From the NCBI GenBank assembly GCA_045652765.1, contig JAZOLG010000032.1, forward strand, positions 1-23,084: 23,084 bases of DNA, read 5' to 3'. Every line of letters begins with the position of its first letter. The stretch's first letter is position 1. A model generated the notes under the pieces. That model was not told the origin of the DNA. It saw only the letters and a list, made by a program, of their open reading frames with translations, and searched no databases. Positions 7,380-16,771 of this stretch are shown piece after piece. The translations under genes and the position numbers were made by a program. Source of the stretch: UBA1231 sp045652765 (GTDB lineage Bacteria > Bacillota_I > Bacilli_A > ML615J-28 > CAG-313).

Positions 7380-9275
7380 TTACCAAATAACTACACGTTT
7401 GCTAGGTGCAATATACATTTGATCAGTCTTTTTAACATTAAATGTTTCATACCATTCTGGGAAATTTCTTGGTGGCATATTAGCACGTAAGATGCTTGGA
7501 CCATGAACATCTAAATTTAATAATAATTGTAAATATTCAGGTTTAGCTTTTAAACACCAAACTTTAGCCCAATTTTGGAAATATTCTTCGTATGATGCAT
7601 TAGGTGTTTTACCCATAATTTCAAGTGTAACTGCCATTCCGCCATTGTCGGCCATATTTTCACTTACAGTAAACTTACCATTTACTTTACCCCAAGGAAG
7701 TTCAATACCATCAAATTGTTTGATCATCGCATTAACTTTTTTCTTGAAACGTTTATTATCTTCTTTAGTCCACCAATTGTTAATATTACCATTTTCATCA
7801 CATTTTGCACCATTAGAGTCAAATGCATGTGAAATTTCGTGACCAATTACGGCTCCAATTCCACCTAGATTTTCACTTCTAGTTTGATTTAATGAATAGA
7901 ATGGTGGTTGAAGAATTGCAGCTGGGAATGTAATGTCATTTACAAATGGATCATAACAAGCATTTACCATATGTCCAGGCATTTGCCATCTTTCTGGGTT
8001 AGTTGGTTCATTTAATTTAGCTAAGCTATCTAATGTTTTAATTTTTGAGAAGTTATTCATGATATCATATAAAGAGTCTTCTTCATTAAATACTAACTTA
8101 GAATAGATTGCTTGAACTTTATCAGGATATCCCATTTTAACACCCATTTTAGAAAGTTTTAAGATAGCTTTTTCTTTAGTTGCTTCTTCTAAGAATTCAT
8201 TGTTTTTAATTCTTGATTGATATGTTTCAATAATTTGATATACGATTTCTGTAATATCTTTCTTAGCTTCTTCACCAAAGTACTTTAATCCATAATATAA
8301 ACCAACTGGTTCTGAATAAGCCTCAGATGCAAGTTGATATGCAAATCTTTCAATTGGCGTATTAGCAGGAATTCCCGCAATTGTTCTGTAATACATACTA
8401 CCAATTTCACGAAGTTCTTCTGTTAATAGTGGGCATGCATTCATTAATCCATTTACATATGCCCAGTGAGTGTATTCAACAAAAGTTTCTTCATTAAACA
8501 CTTCAGCAAAACCTTTGAAATATCTTGGTTCCGTAACGATTACAACTTCTGGTAATAATCCAAATAAATCTTTAAAAATAGCTTTGGCTTTAATAGTTTT
8601 TAATAAACTTGCGACTTTTCCAATTTTCATTGGATTATACATTTCAACATATTCACTCCACTCTTCACTTGTTTTTACAAGTGCTGCAAGTCTTGCGTCA
8701 AATTTTAATGTATCTTGTAAATATAAAGCTTGTTCTTCGCTTGATAAATCAGATTTAGCTAAAACCATGCTTGCAATATTACTCCAAATACCTAAAATCA
8801 TTTCTTTTTGTTGTTCCATACCTGGTTTATAGTATGATGCATCTGGTAAAATTACACCAGGGCCTTGAATCATAGCACAATGAGCTTTTGTATTTTTCAT
8901 GTCAGTTTCAACACCAACATTAAAAGGTAGTGGAATTTTATTTAAAAGAAGTGTTTTAAACATTTTACTAAAGTTATTAAATTCTAATGTTTTTAATACA
9001 CTTAGATTATTAAGCGCTGGAGCAATACCATCTTTTTCTTTCTTTTCAGCATTTTTCGCAATCTTATATAGATTACATGCATTTTTTAAAAATTCATTTG
9101 GATATTCTCCACATTCACTCATGTCATTAAATTCTTTCATCATGATTTTTTCAACGTCATCCGCAAGAATATTAAATCCACCAGTAGCTGGTTTATCATC
9201 AGGAATTACTAATTGATCTAGTTTTTCTTGATTAACATATGTATATAAATCATCTTGTATTCTTAGTTTACTCAT
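7380..9275 (-). CDS. pepO: M13 family (neprilysin/PepO-like) zinc metalloendopeptidase
   Basis: The 631-residue protein matches bacterial PepO enzymes in length. The zinc-binding and catalytic motif HEISH is at His479-Glu480-His483, and the third ligand motif ENMADNGG is at Glu539/Asp543, 60 residues later, as expected for M13. Upstream stretches NACYDPFVNDITFPA and the C-terminal VVIW are also typical of the family. There is no signal peptide or transmembrane anchor, so it is predicted to act in the cytoplasm, as lactococcal and streptococcal PepO forms can. It would degrade oligopeptides of limited size because the M13 fold encloses its active site. The ATG is preceded by GGGAGGA and the gene has its own promoter and terminator. 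Family assignment is very strong; the gene symbol follows family usage rather than proven orthology. Confidence 0.94.
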   Translation of the reverse strand: MSKLRIQDDLYTYVNQEKLDQLVIPDDKPATGGFNILADDVEKIMMKEFNDMSECGEYPNEFLKNACNLYKIAKNAEKKEKDGIAPALNNLSVLKTLEFNNFSKMFKTLLLNKIPLPFNVGVETDMKNTKAHCAMIQGPGVILPDASYYKPGMEQQKEMILGIWSNIASMVLAKSDLSSEEQALYLQDTLKFDARLAALVKTSEEWSEYVEMYNPMKIGKVASLLKTIKAKAIFKDLFGLLPEVVIVTEPRYFKGFAEVFNEETFVEYTHWAYVNGLMNACPLLTEELREIGSMYYRTIAGIPANTPIERFAYQLASEAYSEPVGLYYGLKYFGEEAKKDITEIVYQIIETYQSRIKNNEFLEEATKEKAILKLSKMGVKMGYPDKVQAIYSKLVFNEEDSLYDIMNNFSKIKTLDSLAKLNEPTNPERWQMPGHMVNACYDPFVNDITFPAAILQPPFYSLNQTRSENLGGIGAVIGHEISHAFDSNGAKCDENGNINNWWTKEDNKRFKKKVNAMIKQFDGIELPWGKVNGKFTVSENMADNGGMAVTLEIMGKTPNASYEEYFQNWAKVWCLKAKPEYLQLLLNLDVHGPSILRANMPPRNFPEWYETFNVKKTDQMYIAPSKRVVIW

Positions 9276-9308
9276 ATTGTCCTCCCATTTTTTATAGAAA
9301 TATACTAT

Positions 9309-9337
9309 ATTATAGCAAATATTATGTTATATTACAA
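9309..9337 (-). promoter_or_regulatory. Promoter of the M13 peptidase gene
   Basis: The minus strand reads TTGTAA (9332-9337), 17 bases, then TATAAT (9309-9314) preceded by TGC (extended -10). It sits between the vanZ-like stop codon and the peptidase start, with a leader of about 27 bases. Confidence 0.82.
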
Positions 9338-9354
9338 ATTTAATTAATTTATTT

Positions 9355-9957
9355 TTAATATGCTCTTTTTAAAATGTCGATATATAAATCTATATGCTTC
9401 AAAGTATTTAAAACTGCGTAAATTACAACTGGTATAAATAAAATAATTACAATGATTGAAATAATATTAAGTATTTTTATTTTAGTTGTACTATTATGTT
9501 CTTTAATAATAATCTTACATACAAAATAACCAATTAATCCTCCAAGTGTATTAGTTATTACATCCTTAGTCGAAAATGACCCAATTAAACTAAATAACTG
9601 AAATATTTCAAAAAAAGAACTGAATAAGAAAGATATTAATATTACTTTAACTAATCTTTGATGTTTTAGAAAATAAGTTAAATACAATCCCAAAGGAATA
9701 AACAATGCAAGATTTAATATATCATCTTGGATAATATTATCAATTTGTGAGATAAATGGTCCTTCAACATAATCTTTAAAAGGTATTAAATGAAATTCGA
9801 TTCTCTCCATTATAGTAAAATCTTTGAAAAATAAATAAGTATCAGTAAATGATGTTATCAGATTACATTTAAACATAATAACCCAAAATAATAATACTAT
9901 GTATATTATAAAAATAATTATTGATAACCTTTTTAGTAATTTTTCATTTCTTATCAT
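9355..9957 (-). CDS. VanZ-like membrane protein
   Basis: This 200-residue membrane protein has about five hydrophobic segments. The VanZ-family core is clear: NLALFIPLGLYL (82-93), FFEIFQLF (115-122) and the motif STKDVITNTLGGLIGY (129-144), with the conserved Asp132, Asn136 and Gly-Gly. The family is named after the teicoplanin-resistance accessory protein, but most members sit outside resistance clusters and have no assigned reaction, and no other van gene is visible here. It does not by itself imply glycopeptide resistance. The start is supported by AAGGAGACAATTACA. No terminator is seen between its stop and the peptidase promoter, so some read-through into the M13 peptidase gene is possible. 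Confidence 0.88.
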   Translation of the reverse strand: MIRNEKLLKRLSIIIFIIYIVLLFWVIMFKCNLITSFTDTYLFFKDFTIMERIEFHLIPFKDYVEGPFISQIDNIIQDDILNLALFIPLGLYLTYFLKHQRLVKVILISFLFSSFFEIFQLFSLIGSFSTKDVITNTLGGLIGYFVCKIIIKEHNSTTKIKILNIISIIVIILFIPVVIYAVLNTLKHIDLYIDILKRAY

Positions 9958-9979
9958 TGTAATTGTCTCCTTTTTTTTA

Positions 9980-10008
9980 ATTATATCAAAATACTCAATG
10001 TTTGACTA
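9980..10008 (-). promoter_or_regulatory. Promoter of the vanZ-like gene
   Basis: The minus strand reads TAGTCA (10003-10008, four of six consensus bases), 17 bases, then TATAAT (9980-9985) preceded by TGA (extended -10). It lies between the antiporter terminator and the AAGGAG site of the vanZ-like gene. Confidence 0.7.
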
Positions 10009-10025
10009 TCATTTTGTTAATATAT

Positions 10026-10051
10026 AAAAAAAGGACTGTAAAGTCCTTTTT
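10026..10051 (-). terminator. Terminator of the cation:proton antiporter gene
   Basis: On the minus strand the stem is AAAAAGGACT / AGTCCTTTTT with a 4-base loop, and the T run extends further. It starts within three bases of the antiporter stop codon. Confidence 0.87.
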
Positions 10052-10053
10052 AA

Positions 10054-11340
10054 TTACATATTATATTGAGATATTTCTTCACCACGTGAACTTTCAATTT
10101 CAGCTTCGTTAATATCTCCAGCTTTAGTTAAGGCAATCTTAGTTAGGAATGGTCCTACAATTTCATAAACTAATACCGCAAATAATGTGATATTTCTAAC
10201 AATATTTCCTTGTGGTCCAATTTCAGTTGCTTTTAACGCCATACCTAGCGCAACCCCTGCTTGAGGTAACAATGTAATACCTAAATATTTGACAATATTT
10301 GGACTACATTTTGTCGCTTTAGCTGTAACACCGGCACCTAGCAATTTACCAATTGTTCTTGATAAAATATATACAATACCAACAATTAATACTGAGAATT
10401 CTTTAAATACTGAAAGTTCTAGTTCAGCCCCACTAATTACAAAGAATAAAATCAATAGTGGTCCAACCCAACGATCAGATCTTCGCATCAATTCTTCTGA
10501 TACTTCACATTTATTACAAAATACAGTTCCAAGCATCATACAAGTAAGAAGAGATGAAAATCCAATATGAATTCCCCAAACATTAAATTTCATTGTTGAA
10601 AGTCCAACTGCAAGCATTACAAAAGTAACTACAACTGACATACGTTTTGATCTTGAATGGAAATATTTTTCAGTTTCATTAAAGATAATACCTATTATAA
10701 ATCCTAATAATAATGATAAGATAACCTCAAGTAATGGTTCAAATATAATATTTAATAATTCTGCATTATTACTTCCAATTGATTTTGCAATACCAAATGA
10801 AATGGCAAAAACAACAAGACCTACAGCATCGTCAAGTGCAACTACAGGTAATAAAAGTTCAGTTAATTCACCCTTAGCTTTATATTGTTTAATAACCATT
10901 AGTGTTGCGGCTGGCGCAGTAGCTGTTGCGATAGCGCCTAAAATAATTGCTGCTTCAAGTGATAAGATATCTGGACGAATCACATGTACTAATACTAACG
11001 CAACATCAACTATAACACATGTAATTATACCTTGAAATACACCAATGATTGTTGCTTTTTTACCGATTTTCTTTAGTTGACTAATTCTAAATTCATTCCC
11101 CATTGAAAAGGCAATAAATCCTAAAGCAACTTCAGAAATAATTTTTAACATACCTAATTCTTCAGTTACTATTCCAAGACCATTAATATTTAATGAACCT
11201 AAAATAAATGGTCCAATTAATACTCCCGCAACTAAATAAGCAGTTACTGCAGGTAATTTTATTAATTTTGCAAGTCTAGATAATAATAATCCTGATATTA
11301 GTGCTATTGATAAACTAATTAATATTGATCCACTTTCCAT
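10054..11340 (-). CDS. Cation:proton antiporter, CPA2 (Na+/H+ exchanger) family
   Basis: This 428-residue membrane protein has about 12 hydrophobic segments and no cytoplasmic TrkA-N/RCK domain. Hallmarks of the Na_H_exchanger fold are present: KLPAVTAYLVAGVLIGP (28-44), ATATAPAATLMVI (138-150) and the ion-binding Asp-Asp pair ALDDAVGLVVF (Asp170, Asp171). The Asp-Asp pair is the form usually linked to electrogenic exchange in this superfamily. The likely role is Na+ or K+ extrusion and pH homeostasis; the ion cannot be told from sequence. The start used is MESGSILISL at 11340, preceded by AAGAGG. A longer reading from a TTG at 11412 would begin upstream of the promoter and is rejected. The gene is monocistronic with its own promoter and terminator. 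Confidence 0.9.
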   Translation of the reverse strand: MESGSILISLSIALISGLLLSRLAKLIKLPAVTAYLVAGVLIGPFILGSLNINGLGIVTEELGMLKIISEVALGFIAFSMGNEFRISQLKKIGKKATIIGVFQGIITCVIVDVALVLVHVIRPDILSLEAAIILGAIATATAPAATLMVIKQYKAKGELTELLLPVVALDDAVGLVVFAISFGIAKSIGSNNAELLNIIFEPLLEVILSLLLGFIIGIIFNETEKYFHSRSKRMSVVVTFVMLAVGLSTMKFNVWGIHIGFSSLLTCMMLGTVFCNKCEVSEELMRRSDRWVGPLLILFFVISGAELELSVFKEFSVLIVGIVYILSRTIGKLLGAGVTAKATKCSPNIVKYLGITLLPQAGVALGMALKATEIGPQGNIVRNITLFAVLVYEIVGPFLTKIALTKAGDINEAEIESSRGEEISQYNM

Positions 11341-11380
11341 ATATTTTTTCCTCTTGATAATTTTTGAAATACAGTATGAT

Positions 11381-11409
11381 ATTATACACCTAACGAACTT
11401 GAAAATCAA
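11381..11409 (-). promoter_or_regulatory. Promoter of the antiporter gene
   Basis: The minus strand reads TTGATT (11404-11409), 17 bases, then a perfect TATAAT (11381-11386). Unlike most promoters in this window it lacks the TG of an extended -10. The leader is about 35 bases. Confidence 0.75.
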
Positions 11410-11435
11410 CAAAAATGTCTTGTAAAATTAGCATT

Positions 11436-11461
11436 AAAATAAGGGTAGCAATAGCTACCCT
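11436..11461 (-). terminator. Terminator of the recCBD operon
   Basis: On the minus strand the stem is AGGGTAGC / GCTACCCT (11442-11461) with loop TATT, followed by TATTTTAA. It lies eight bases after the recD stop codon and is the only terminator-like hairpin found across the recC-recB-recD unit. Confidence 0.82.
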
Positions 11462-11469
11462 AAAGTTTA

Positions 11470-13392
11470 TTATTTTAGATTTGTGTCTCTTGAAGAATCA
11501 CGTTTGCTTGCTTCTAAGAGGCGTTCATGTGTTGCTAAAATATATGTATTTCCACTAGTTCTTGTGACTGCAGTGTAAATGATTTTACGGTTTAAAAGTG
11601 GATGTCCAGGAATATCTGGAATAATAATCAAGATATTTTGGTAATCAGATCCTTGTGATTTGTGAATTGTAATTGCGTATGCCATGTCAATTTCATCCGT
11701 TGAAATCAATCTAAATGGATAGAATTTGAAATTATCAATCATAAAGATTTCATCATCTACTTTACCATAACTATCTTCTTTTCTTTTTGATTCATCAATC
11801 ATAAAGTATAAAGTGTCATCATTTTCAAATGTTACTAGTATTCCAGAATCACCATTGAATAGATCTAACATTTTATTATTTTTACTAATCATCATAATCA
11901 TACCTGGATAATATCCTCTAATACTTGTATGTTTAGTAAAATCAATAACGTTATTTTTGATAAATTTGTTGATTTCTTGTACTCCACGTGGACCTTTATT
12001 TTCAACACATAATATCTTACTGTATTCAGAAAGATCTGATAAATCTTTCATACGTTTGATATCATCTTTATTGATGTTTGTCGCAAGATCTTGTAATTCA
12101 CTGTAAAAATGATCTGCCCATTTTTTAGTTACACTTTCAATGATTTCTTTGGATTTTGTTTTTTCATCAAAAATATTATACAAATAAACTGGATAAGCAC
12201 TCGATACTTTTTCAATTACAAAATCATTATATGGTTTCCAATCAGATTCATTGATTGGAAGATCAAGACCTTCATTAACAGCAGCTGCAAGATTATATAT
12301 TGTTGAACCTTTTTTAAATCTTTTTGACTCATCAAGCGTTACAACATAATCTTTTAAATATTCATTTTCTAGTAAGTCACCAAATACCTCACCAGATTCA
12401 ACAGATGGTAATTGGTTTTTATCACCCAGAATATAAACATATGCGCCTGTTGGAATAGCACTTAAAAGAGAACTAAATAAACAGATGTCAATCATACTAG
12501 CCTCATCAATTACAAATAAAGAGTTTTTAGGAAATTGATGATTTTTATTATATGAAAAACCGTTTGTTTGAGAATCTATTTCTAATAAGCTATGAATTGT
12601 TGATGGTTTAACATCTATAATCTTTTGGAAAATTTCAGTATTATTTTTTCTAAATTCTTCTTTTATTTTATTTAAGCCATTATCGATACTTTGTTTCATT
12701 CTCTTGGATGCTTTACCACCAGGTGCAACCAAATAGATGTTTAAATCTTCTTTGGCATTTTTAAGTAAACTTATAAGTAAGAAAATAATTGATGTTGTTT
12801 TACCAGTTCCAGGTCCACCAGTGATAAAAAGGTTTCGATCAAGACCTTTTTCGAATGCTTCAATTTGACCTTTTGTTGGATAACTTGCATCAACAAAATC
12901 TGTATATGATGAAGTACTATTATTAGTTCTTTTAACAAATAGTCTTTTAATTGATTCAAGAATTGAATTTCTCGCATTATAATACTTCTTTAAATATATA
13001 TATCCACTATCAATTTTAAACAATTTTTTGTTGCCAATAATTTCTGGAAGACTTTCATCATTAATTAATCTTAAACAATTATCAATACAAGCTTTAACAT
13101 ATTCATTATACTCATTAAATTCATCTTCACTGTAATCTTCTTTATCTTGCATTAAAACTTTAGTATCTTGGATTTTATTTAACCATTTATCTTTTAGTTT
13201 AGATTCGTCTAACGACATACAAACATTACCATCATTGATTAAACTAAAGTATATTGTGAAAATTGTTAAATAACTATCTTTATTTGGATGATACATAAGT
13301 TGTTCTTCAATTATATCTAATACATACTTCCAAATATTTGTAATTATTTTATTTTTTAGTAGAAATTCATAAAACGATTTACTATTAATCAT
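11470..13392 (-). CDS. recD: RecBCD helicase-nuclease subunit RecD (SF1B 5'-3' helicase)
   Basis: RecD is the 5'-3' motor of the RecBCD double-strand-break resection enzyme. The 640-residue product is close to E. coli RecD in size (608). After a divergent N-terminal domain (about 1-165) come the helicase motifs: Walker A GGPGTGKT (192-199), motif II VIDEAS (Asp296-Glu297), GDKNQLPSVESGEVF (323-337), and near the C-terminus IHKSQGSDY (His577) and YTAVTRTSG. These match RecD rather than UvrD-type SF1A helicases. Its ATG lies inside the last codons of recB (8-base overlap), and an AGGAGG site (13401-13406) is embedded in the recB coding sequence seven bases upstream. Production is thus coupled to recB. 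RecD2 is excluded by context and by the lack of a long N-terminal helix-hairpin-helix extension. Confidence 0.92.
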   Translation of the reverse strand: MINSKSFYEFLLKNKIITNIWKYVLDIIEEQLMYHPNKDSYLTIFTIYFSLINDGNVCMSLDESKLKDKWLNKIQDTKVLMQDKEDYSEDEFNEYNEYVKACIDNCLRLINDESLPEIIGNKKLFKIDSGYIYLKKYYNARNSILESIKRLFVKRTNNSTSSYTDFVDASYPTKGQIEAFEKGLDRNLFITGGPGTGKTTSIIFLLISLLKNAKEDLNIYLVAPGGKASKRMKQSIDNGLNKIKEEFRKNNTEIFQKIIDVKPSTIHSLLEIDSQTNGFSYNKNHQFPKNSLFVIDEASMIDICLFSSLLSAIPTGAYVYILGDKNQLPSVESGEVFGDLLENEYLKDYVVTLDESKRFKKGSTIYNLAAAVNEGLDLPINESDWKPYNDFVIEKVSSAYPVYLYNIFDEKTKSKEIIESVTKKWADHFYSELQDLATNINKDDIKRMKDLSDLSEYSKILCVENKGPRGVQEINKFIKNNVIDFTKHTSIRGYYPGMIMMISKNNKMLDLFNGDSGILVTFENDDTLYFMIDESKRKEDSYGKVDDEIFMIDNFKFYPFRLISTDEIDMAYAITIHKSQGSDYQNILIIIPDIPGHPLLNRKIIYTAVTRTSGNTYILATHERLLEASKRDSSRDTNLK

Positions 13393-16300
13393 CGATACTA
13401 CCTCCTACTTTTAGTTTAACAATATAATCAAATGAAGCTTTTAGTTCATCCCAACTTTTCCAAGTTTGAGCATATATTCCGTTATATGAATCATTTATAC
13501 ATCCTCTTAAGAAAACATAATAGACTCCACCAAAATGTTGTTCAAAGATTTCTTCACAAGTCTTATTTGGCATTATTGATTGAAGCCATTTAATTAAACA
13601 ATATGAATAAAGAGTTCTTTGAATTGAGTAACAAGAATCAACATGACTCTTAATACTATTTGTAGAACAATAATTAATAAACTGTTCATTTAAGCGATCT
13701 GATTTCCAGTCAAGGATCGAATAGTAATCACCATTTTTAAAGATTAAGTCAACAAAACCATTACAGTAATCTTTTAAAGATGTTTTATGAATGTTAAAGT
13801 TAAACTCAACTTCATCAAGTTTATTGTCAAAGCTGATTCCTTTTAATTTTAAGAAATCATCCATAATATTAGATCCTTTGATTAAAGGAAGTTTCGCATT
13901 TAAAACATTGCGTACCATATTTTTAGTTGGCTCTAACCATTCTTCTTTGAATTTGATTCCCTGACGCATAAATGTTAGTTTGATCTTTTCTTCTAAACCA
14001 TCTTCGTAATTTACAAAATCTAATCCCTCAAATATTTCATGAAGAGCAGTACCAAGTTTTGATCCAGCTGGATAATTTGATGGCAAAGTAAGTGGTTCTT
14101 TTGATTCATCATATAAAAGATTTACTGGAATTGCATTTTTATCAAATTTCGAAAGTCCAACTGGTTGGACACCTTCTTTGTTTTCTTCATCATCTTCCAA
14201 AATATCTGGACCATGTAATGAACTATACGAATGTTTAGAAACCTTAATTTCGGCTGTATGTTTTTTTATTTTTGCAATTTTTTCAAATTGATGTTTAGTA
14301 TTTTCATCATCTTTTGTTTCGTTACTTGCTAAAATTTGATTAGTTTTTATTCTTAAAACTTCATAGTTTTCTTTAGTTGATTCAATAATACGATAATCAT
14401 CTTTATAATTATTCATATATTCAACAAATGATTCTTTTAAGAATTCATGTGTATAACTTTCATAGTATGGTAACATCAAAATATATTTTGGTCTAGTATA
14501 CGCAACATAGATTAGTCTTTTGAATTCTTCAGCTCTATTATCGTCATAATGTTCTGGTTTTTCAAATGACAATTTGTTTTTACCATAATCATCAGGACAC
14601 TGATAAATTTTAATCTGATTATATTCACCCTTAAATCCACCAGATGCAATAACTACTGAACGTTCAAGACCTTTTGATGCATGCATCGTCATAATTTGTA
14701 CACAATCAAAGTTTGTACTTTTTTCTACGATTGTGCCATTTAAATCATCCATGTCATCGTGTCCACCAATTGATAAGTTTTGTAAGTTTCTTACTAGTTC
14801 ATCAAGTGATTTTCCACTTGAAAGAAATTCAATACAGTATTTTGCAATTTGTTTAAAAATAGCAAGAGATTGAAGTTCTTTTAGTGATTTCATATTTTTT
14901 GTTAATTTTGAATTAACAATAATGTCATCAAACAACGTTTTCCAATTTTGGTTTTCAGCCATTCTTCGCCATAAACTTATTTGTTTAACTTGTTCTGTAT
15001 CATCTTTTGATACATATTTACTATTAATTACTTCAAGTGATAAACCAAAGAATTTTGTGTATAAAGCTCTTTTTAAGACTTTTCGTTTATATCCTGTAAA
15101 GTCAACTGTCATTAAGGCTTTAAGAAGCGCAATCCAGTGTGCACATTCCATTCCTAAAAAAACCTGAGTATCTTTATATCTAACATACGGAATACCAGCA
15201 TTTTTTAAAGCTGTTTCAACTAAAGTCATTTCTGTTTTTGATTTTGTTAAAAATGTAAAGTCTTTAAAAGAAACATCTCTAAAGTCTTCTTCTTTTGGTT
15301 TAATTTGAAGTTTTGTTTTTCCATTTACTTTTGTACAGCAATCTATTATTTGTTGAACAGCAATTAACGCAAATTGTTCAGGTGTAACAACATCATTTTC
15401 TTCGTCTTTCGCAATCCAAAATGCTTTTGTTTCTTGACCATTATATGTTGCGTCAAAGAAGTTGCTTTTAGGTTCATTTTTTTGAAGAGCAAGACTTGGA
15501 TTAAACTTTGTGCCAAAAAAAGAACTACTTTCAAAGAACTTATTACAGCTATCTACCATTTTAGCGGTTGAACGGAAGTTTTTACTTAAACTATTATGAT
15601 CATCTTCGATTTCAATAATTGCTTTAGAATAAACATTAACATCAGCACCTTGGAAAGAGTAAATTGATTGTTTAGGGTCACCAACAACTATTAATTTATG
15701 TAGATCATCTTCCATAAAAATACTCTTAAAAATATCAAATTGTTTTTGATTAGTATCTTGGAACTCATCAATTATAGCATAAGTGTATGTTTTCTTTAGT
15801 GCTTCTTTTAACAAAGAATCATTAATTAAAGCTTCTCTTACTGATCTAATCATATCATCAAATGTTTGATTTTTATTAAGTTCTTTTTCTTTTTGCCATG
15901 CTACATAAAAATCTTTTAGATAAACTGCACCTAATAACTTATGATCCTTAATTCCCATTCTTCTCATTTTCAAATCATAAAAATAATTGAATGCTTGTTT
16001 TACTTCATTAGGCGCTTTCTCAAAATAGTTGCTTTTAAAAGAACCACCACTAAATTTGAAATTATCATGATATGTTTCTTTAATATTTTGAGCCATTTTA
16101 TTAGCTCTTTCAAAATTACTATTTAGTAAGACATTATAATGGTAATCATATTTTGGACATCTCATTAAAAATTCATCAAATGTATCTGTTAAAAAGACAC
16201 TTTGTTTAAGCTTGATTATTTCTTTATAATCTTCAAGATCCGTTAGAGATATAATTTTTGACTCTTCATTATAGTCTTTATCTAAATAGTATTTTTGAGC

Positions 16301-16771
16301 ACCATCAACCAATGTATCAATAAGAGAGTCAACATTAAATTCTTGTTGATATCCATATAAATAAGTAATATCTTCACATATTTTATCTTCACGAACATAT
16401 CTTTTCGCAAAATTCTCAATTGCAATTGTATCAACAACATTTAAGTTAAGTGGAAGATTAGCTGACTTACCAAATCTTTTAATAGTATTTTGACAAAATG
16501 AGTGTATTGTATATATCGCTGCGTTGTCAACATCAGCATCAGGTAGTTTTTCTCTAATTCTGTCTTTTAATTCTCCCGCAGCTTTTTCAGTGTATGTAAC
16601 AATTAAAATGTCTTCAAGTTTTACAACTTTATTTGTTAATTCGTTTTTTGATCCAACAAGTTTTGAAACAATTTCTACAATGTTATATGTTTTACCAGTT
16701 CCTGCTGATGCTTCTATAACATAGTTTTTGTCACTTTGAAAGTTATCTAATTGAAAATTATTAGTTGCCAT
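13385..16771 (-). CDS. recB: RecBCD helicase-nuclease subunit RecB (3'-5' helicase with C-terminal nuclease)
   Basis: RecB supplies the 3'-5' SF1A motor and the only nuclease of RecBCD. The 1128-residue product (E. coli 1180) shows Walker A ASAGTGKT (21-28), motif II IIDEFQDTNQ (Asp335-Glu336), GDPKQSIYSFQGAD (364-377), LSKNFRST, TMHASKGLE and YVAYTRPK. The nuclease domain has GTALHEIFEG (His ligand), GFVDLIF (Asp1008) and LDWKSDR (Asp1021, Lys1023). The 13-residue Asp-Asp spacing equals that of E. coli Asp1067/Asp1080. The late motif GGVYYVFLRG is RecB-typical. No Cys cluster for an iron-sulphur site is apparent, in contrast to AddB-type nucleases. The start used is MATNNFQ at 16771, with AAGGTG six bases upstream; two in-frame ATGs 6 and 15 bases earlier (16777, 16786) are poorer. 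It overlaps recC by 11 bases and recD by 8. Confidence 0.94.
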   Translation of the reverse strand: MATNNFQLDNFQSDKNYVIEASAGTGKTYNIVEIVSKLVGSKNELTNKVVKLEDILIVTYTEKAAGELKDRIREKLPDADVDNAAIYTIHSFCQNTIKRFGKSANLPLNLNVVDTIAIENFAKRYVREDKICEDITYLYGYQQEFNVDSLIDTLVDGAQKYYLDKDYNEESKIISLTDLEDYKEIIKLKQSVFLTDTFDEFLMRCPKYDYHYNVLLNSNFERANKMAQNIKETYHDNFKFSGGSFKSNYFEKAPNEVKQAFNYFYDLKMRRMGIKDHKLLGAVYLKDFYVAWQKEKELNKNQTFDDMIRSVREALINDSLLKEALKKTYTYAIIDEFQDTNQKQFDIFKSIFMEDDLHKLIVVGDPKQSIYSFQGADVNVYSKAIIEIEDDHNSLSKNFRSTAKMVDSCNKFFESSSFFGTKFNPSLALQKNEPKSNFFDATYNGQETKAFWIAKDEENDVVTPEQFALIAVQQIIDCCTKVNGKTKLQIKPKEEDFRDVSFKDFTFLTKSKTEMTLVETALKNAGIPYVRYKDTQVFLGMECAHWIALLKALMTVDFTGYKRKVLKRALYTKFFGLSLEVINSKYVSKDDTEQVKQISLWRRMAENQNWKTLFDDIIVNSKLTKNMKSLKELQSLAIFKQIAKYCIEFLSSGKSLDELVRNLQNLSIGGHDDMDDLNGTIVEKSTNFDCVQIMTMHASKGLERSVVIASGGFKGEYNQIKIYQCPDDYGKNKLSFEKPEHYDDNRAEEFKRLIYVAYTRPKYILMLPYYESYTHEFLKESFVEYMNNYKDDYRIIESTKENYEVLRIKTNQILASNETKDDENTKHQFEKIAKIKKHTAEIKVSKHSYSSLHGPDILEDDEENKEGVQPVGLSKFDKNAIPVNLLYDESKEPLTLPSNYPAGSKLGTALHEIFEGLDFVNYEDGLEEKIKLTFMRQGIKFKEEWLEPTKNMVRNVLNAKLPLIKGSNIMDDFLKLKGISFDNKLDEVEFNFNIHKTSLKDYCNGFVDLIFKNGDYYSILDWKSDRLNEQFINYCSTNSIKSHVDSCYSIQRTLYSYCLIKWLQSIMPNKTCEEIFEQHFGGVYYVFLRGCINDSYNGIYAQTWKSWDELKASFDYIVKLKVGGSIDD
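13401..13406 (-). promoter_or_regulatory. Ribosome binding site of recD embedded in recB
   Basis: AGGAGG on the minus strand falls within the last codons of recB (encoding Val-Gly-Gly) and lies eight bases before the recD ATG. It decides the recD start and shows that recD is translated by its own initiation event despite the 8-base overlap. Confidence 0.8.

Noticed and set aside
8470..9216. Long plus-strand frames opposite the M13 peptidase gene
   Set aside because: They are antisense shadows of a gene with clear family motifs; their Ser/Leu/Asn-rich translations reflect complementary codons, and no start signals precede them.
9355..9957. A glycopeptide-resistance cluster suggested by the VanZ-like protein
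   Set aside because: No vanA/B-type ligase, vanH, vanX or two-component genes are nearby; most VanZ-family proteins are unrelated to resistance operons.
11341..11412. A 24-codon extension of the antiporter starting at a TTG (11412)
   Set aside because: It begins upstream of the promoter (11381-11409) and adds a basic stretch atypical for the family; the ATG at 11340 has AAGAGG at proper spacing.
12771..12977. A 68-residue minus-strand frame inside recD
   Set aside because: It lies in another frame of recD over its Walker A region, with no ribosome binding site of its own and no recognisable protein features.
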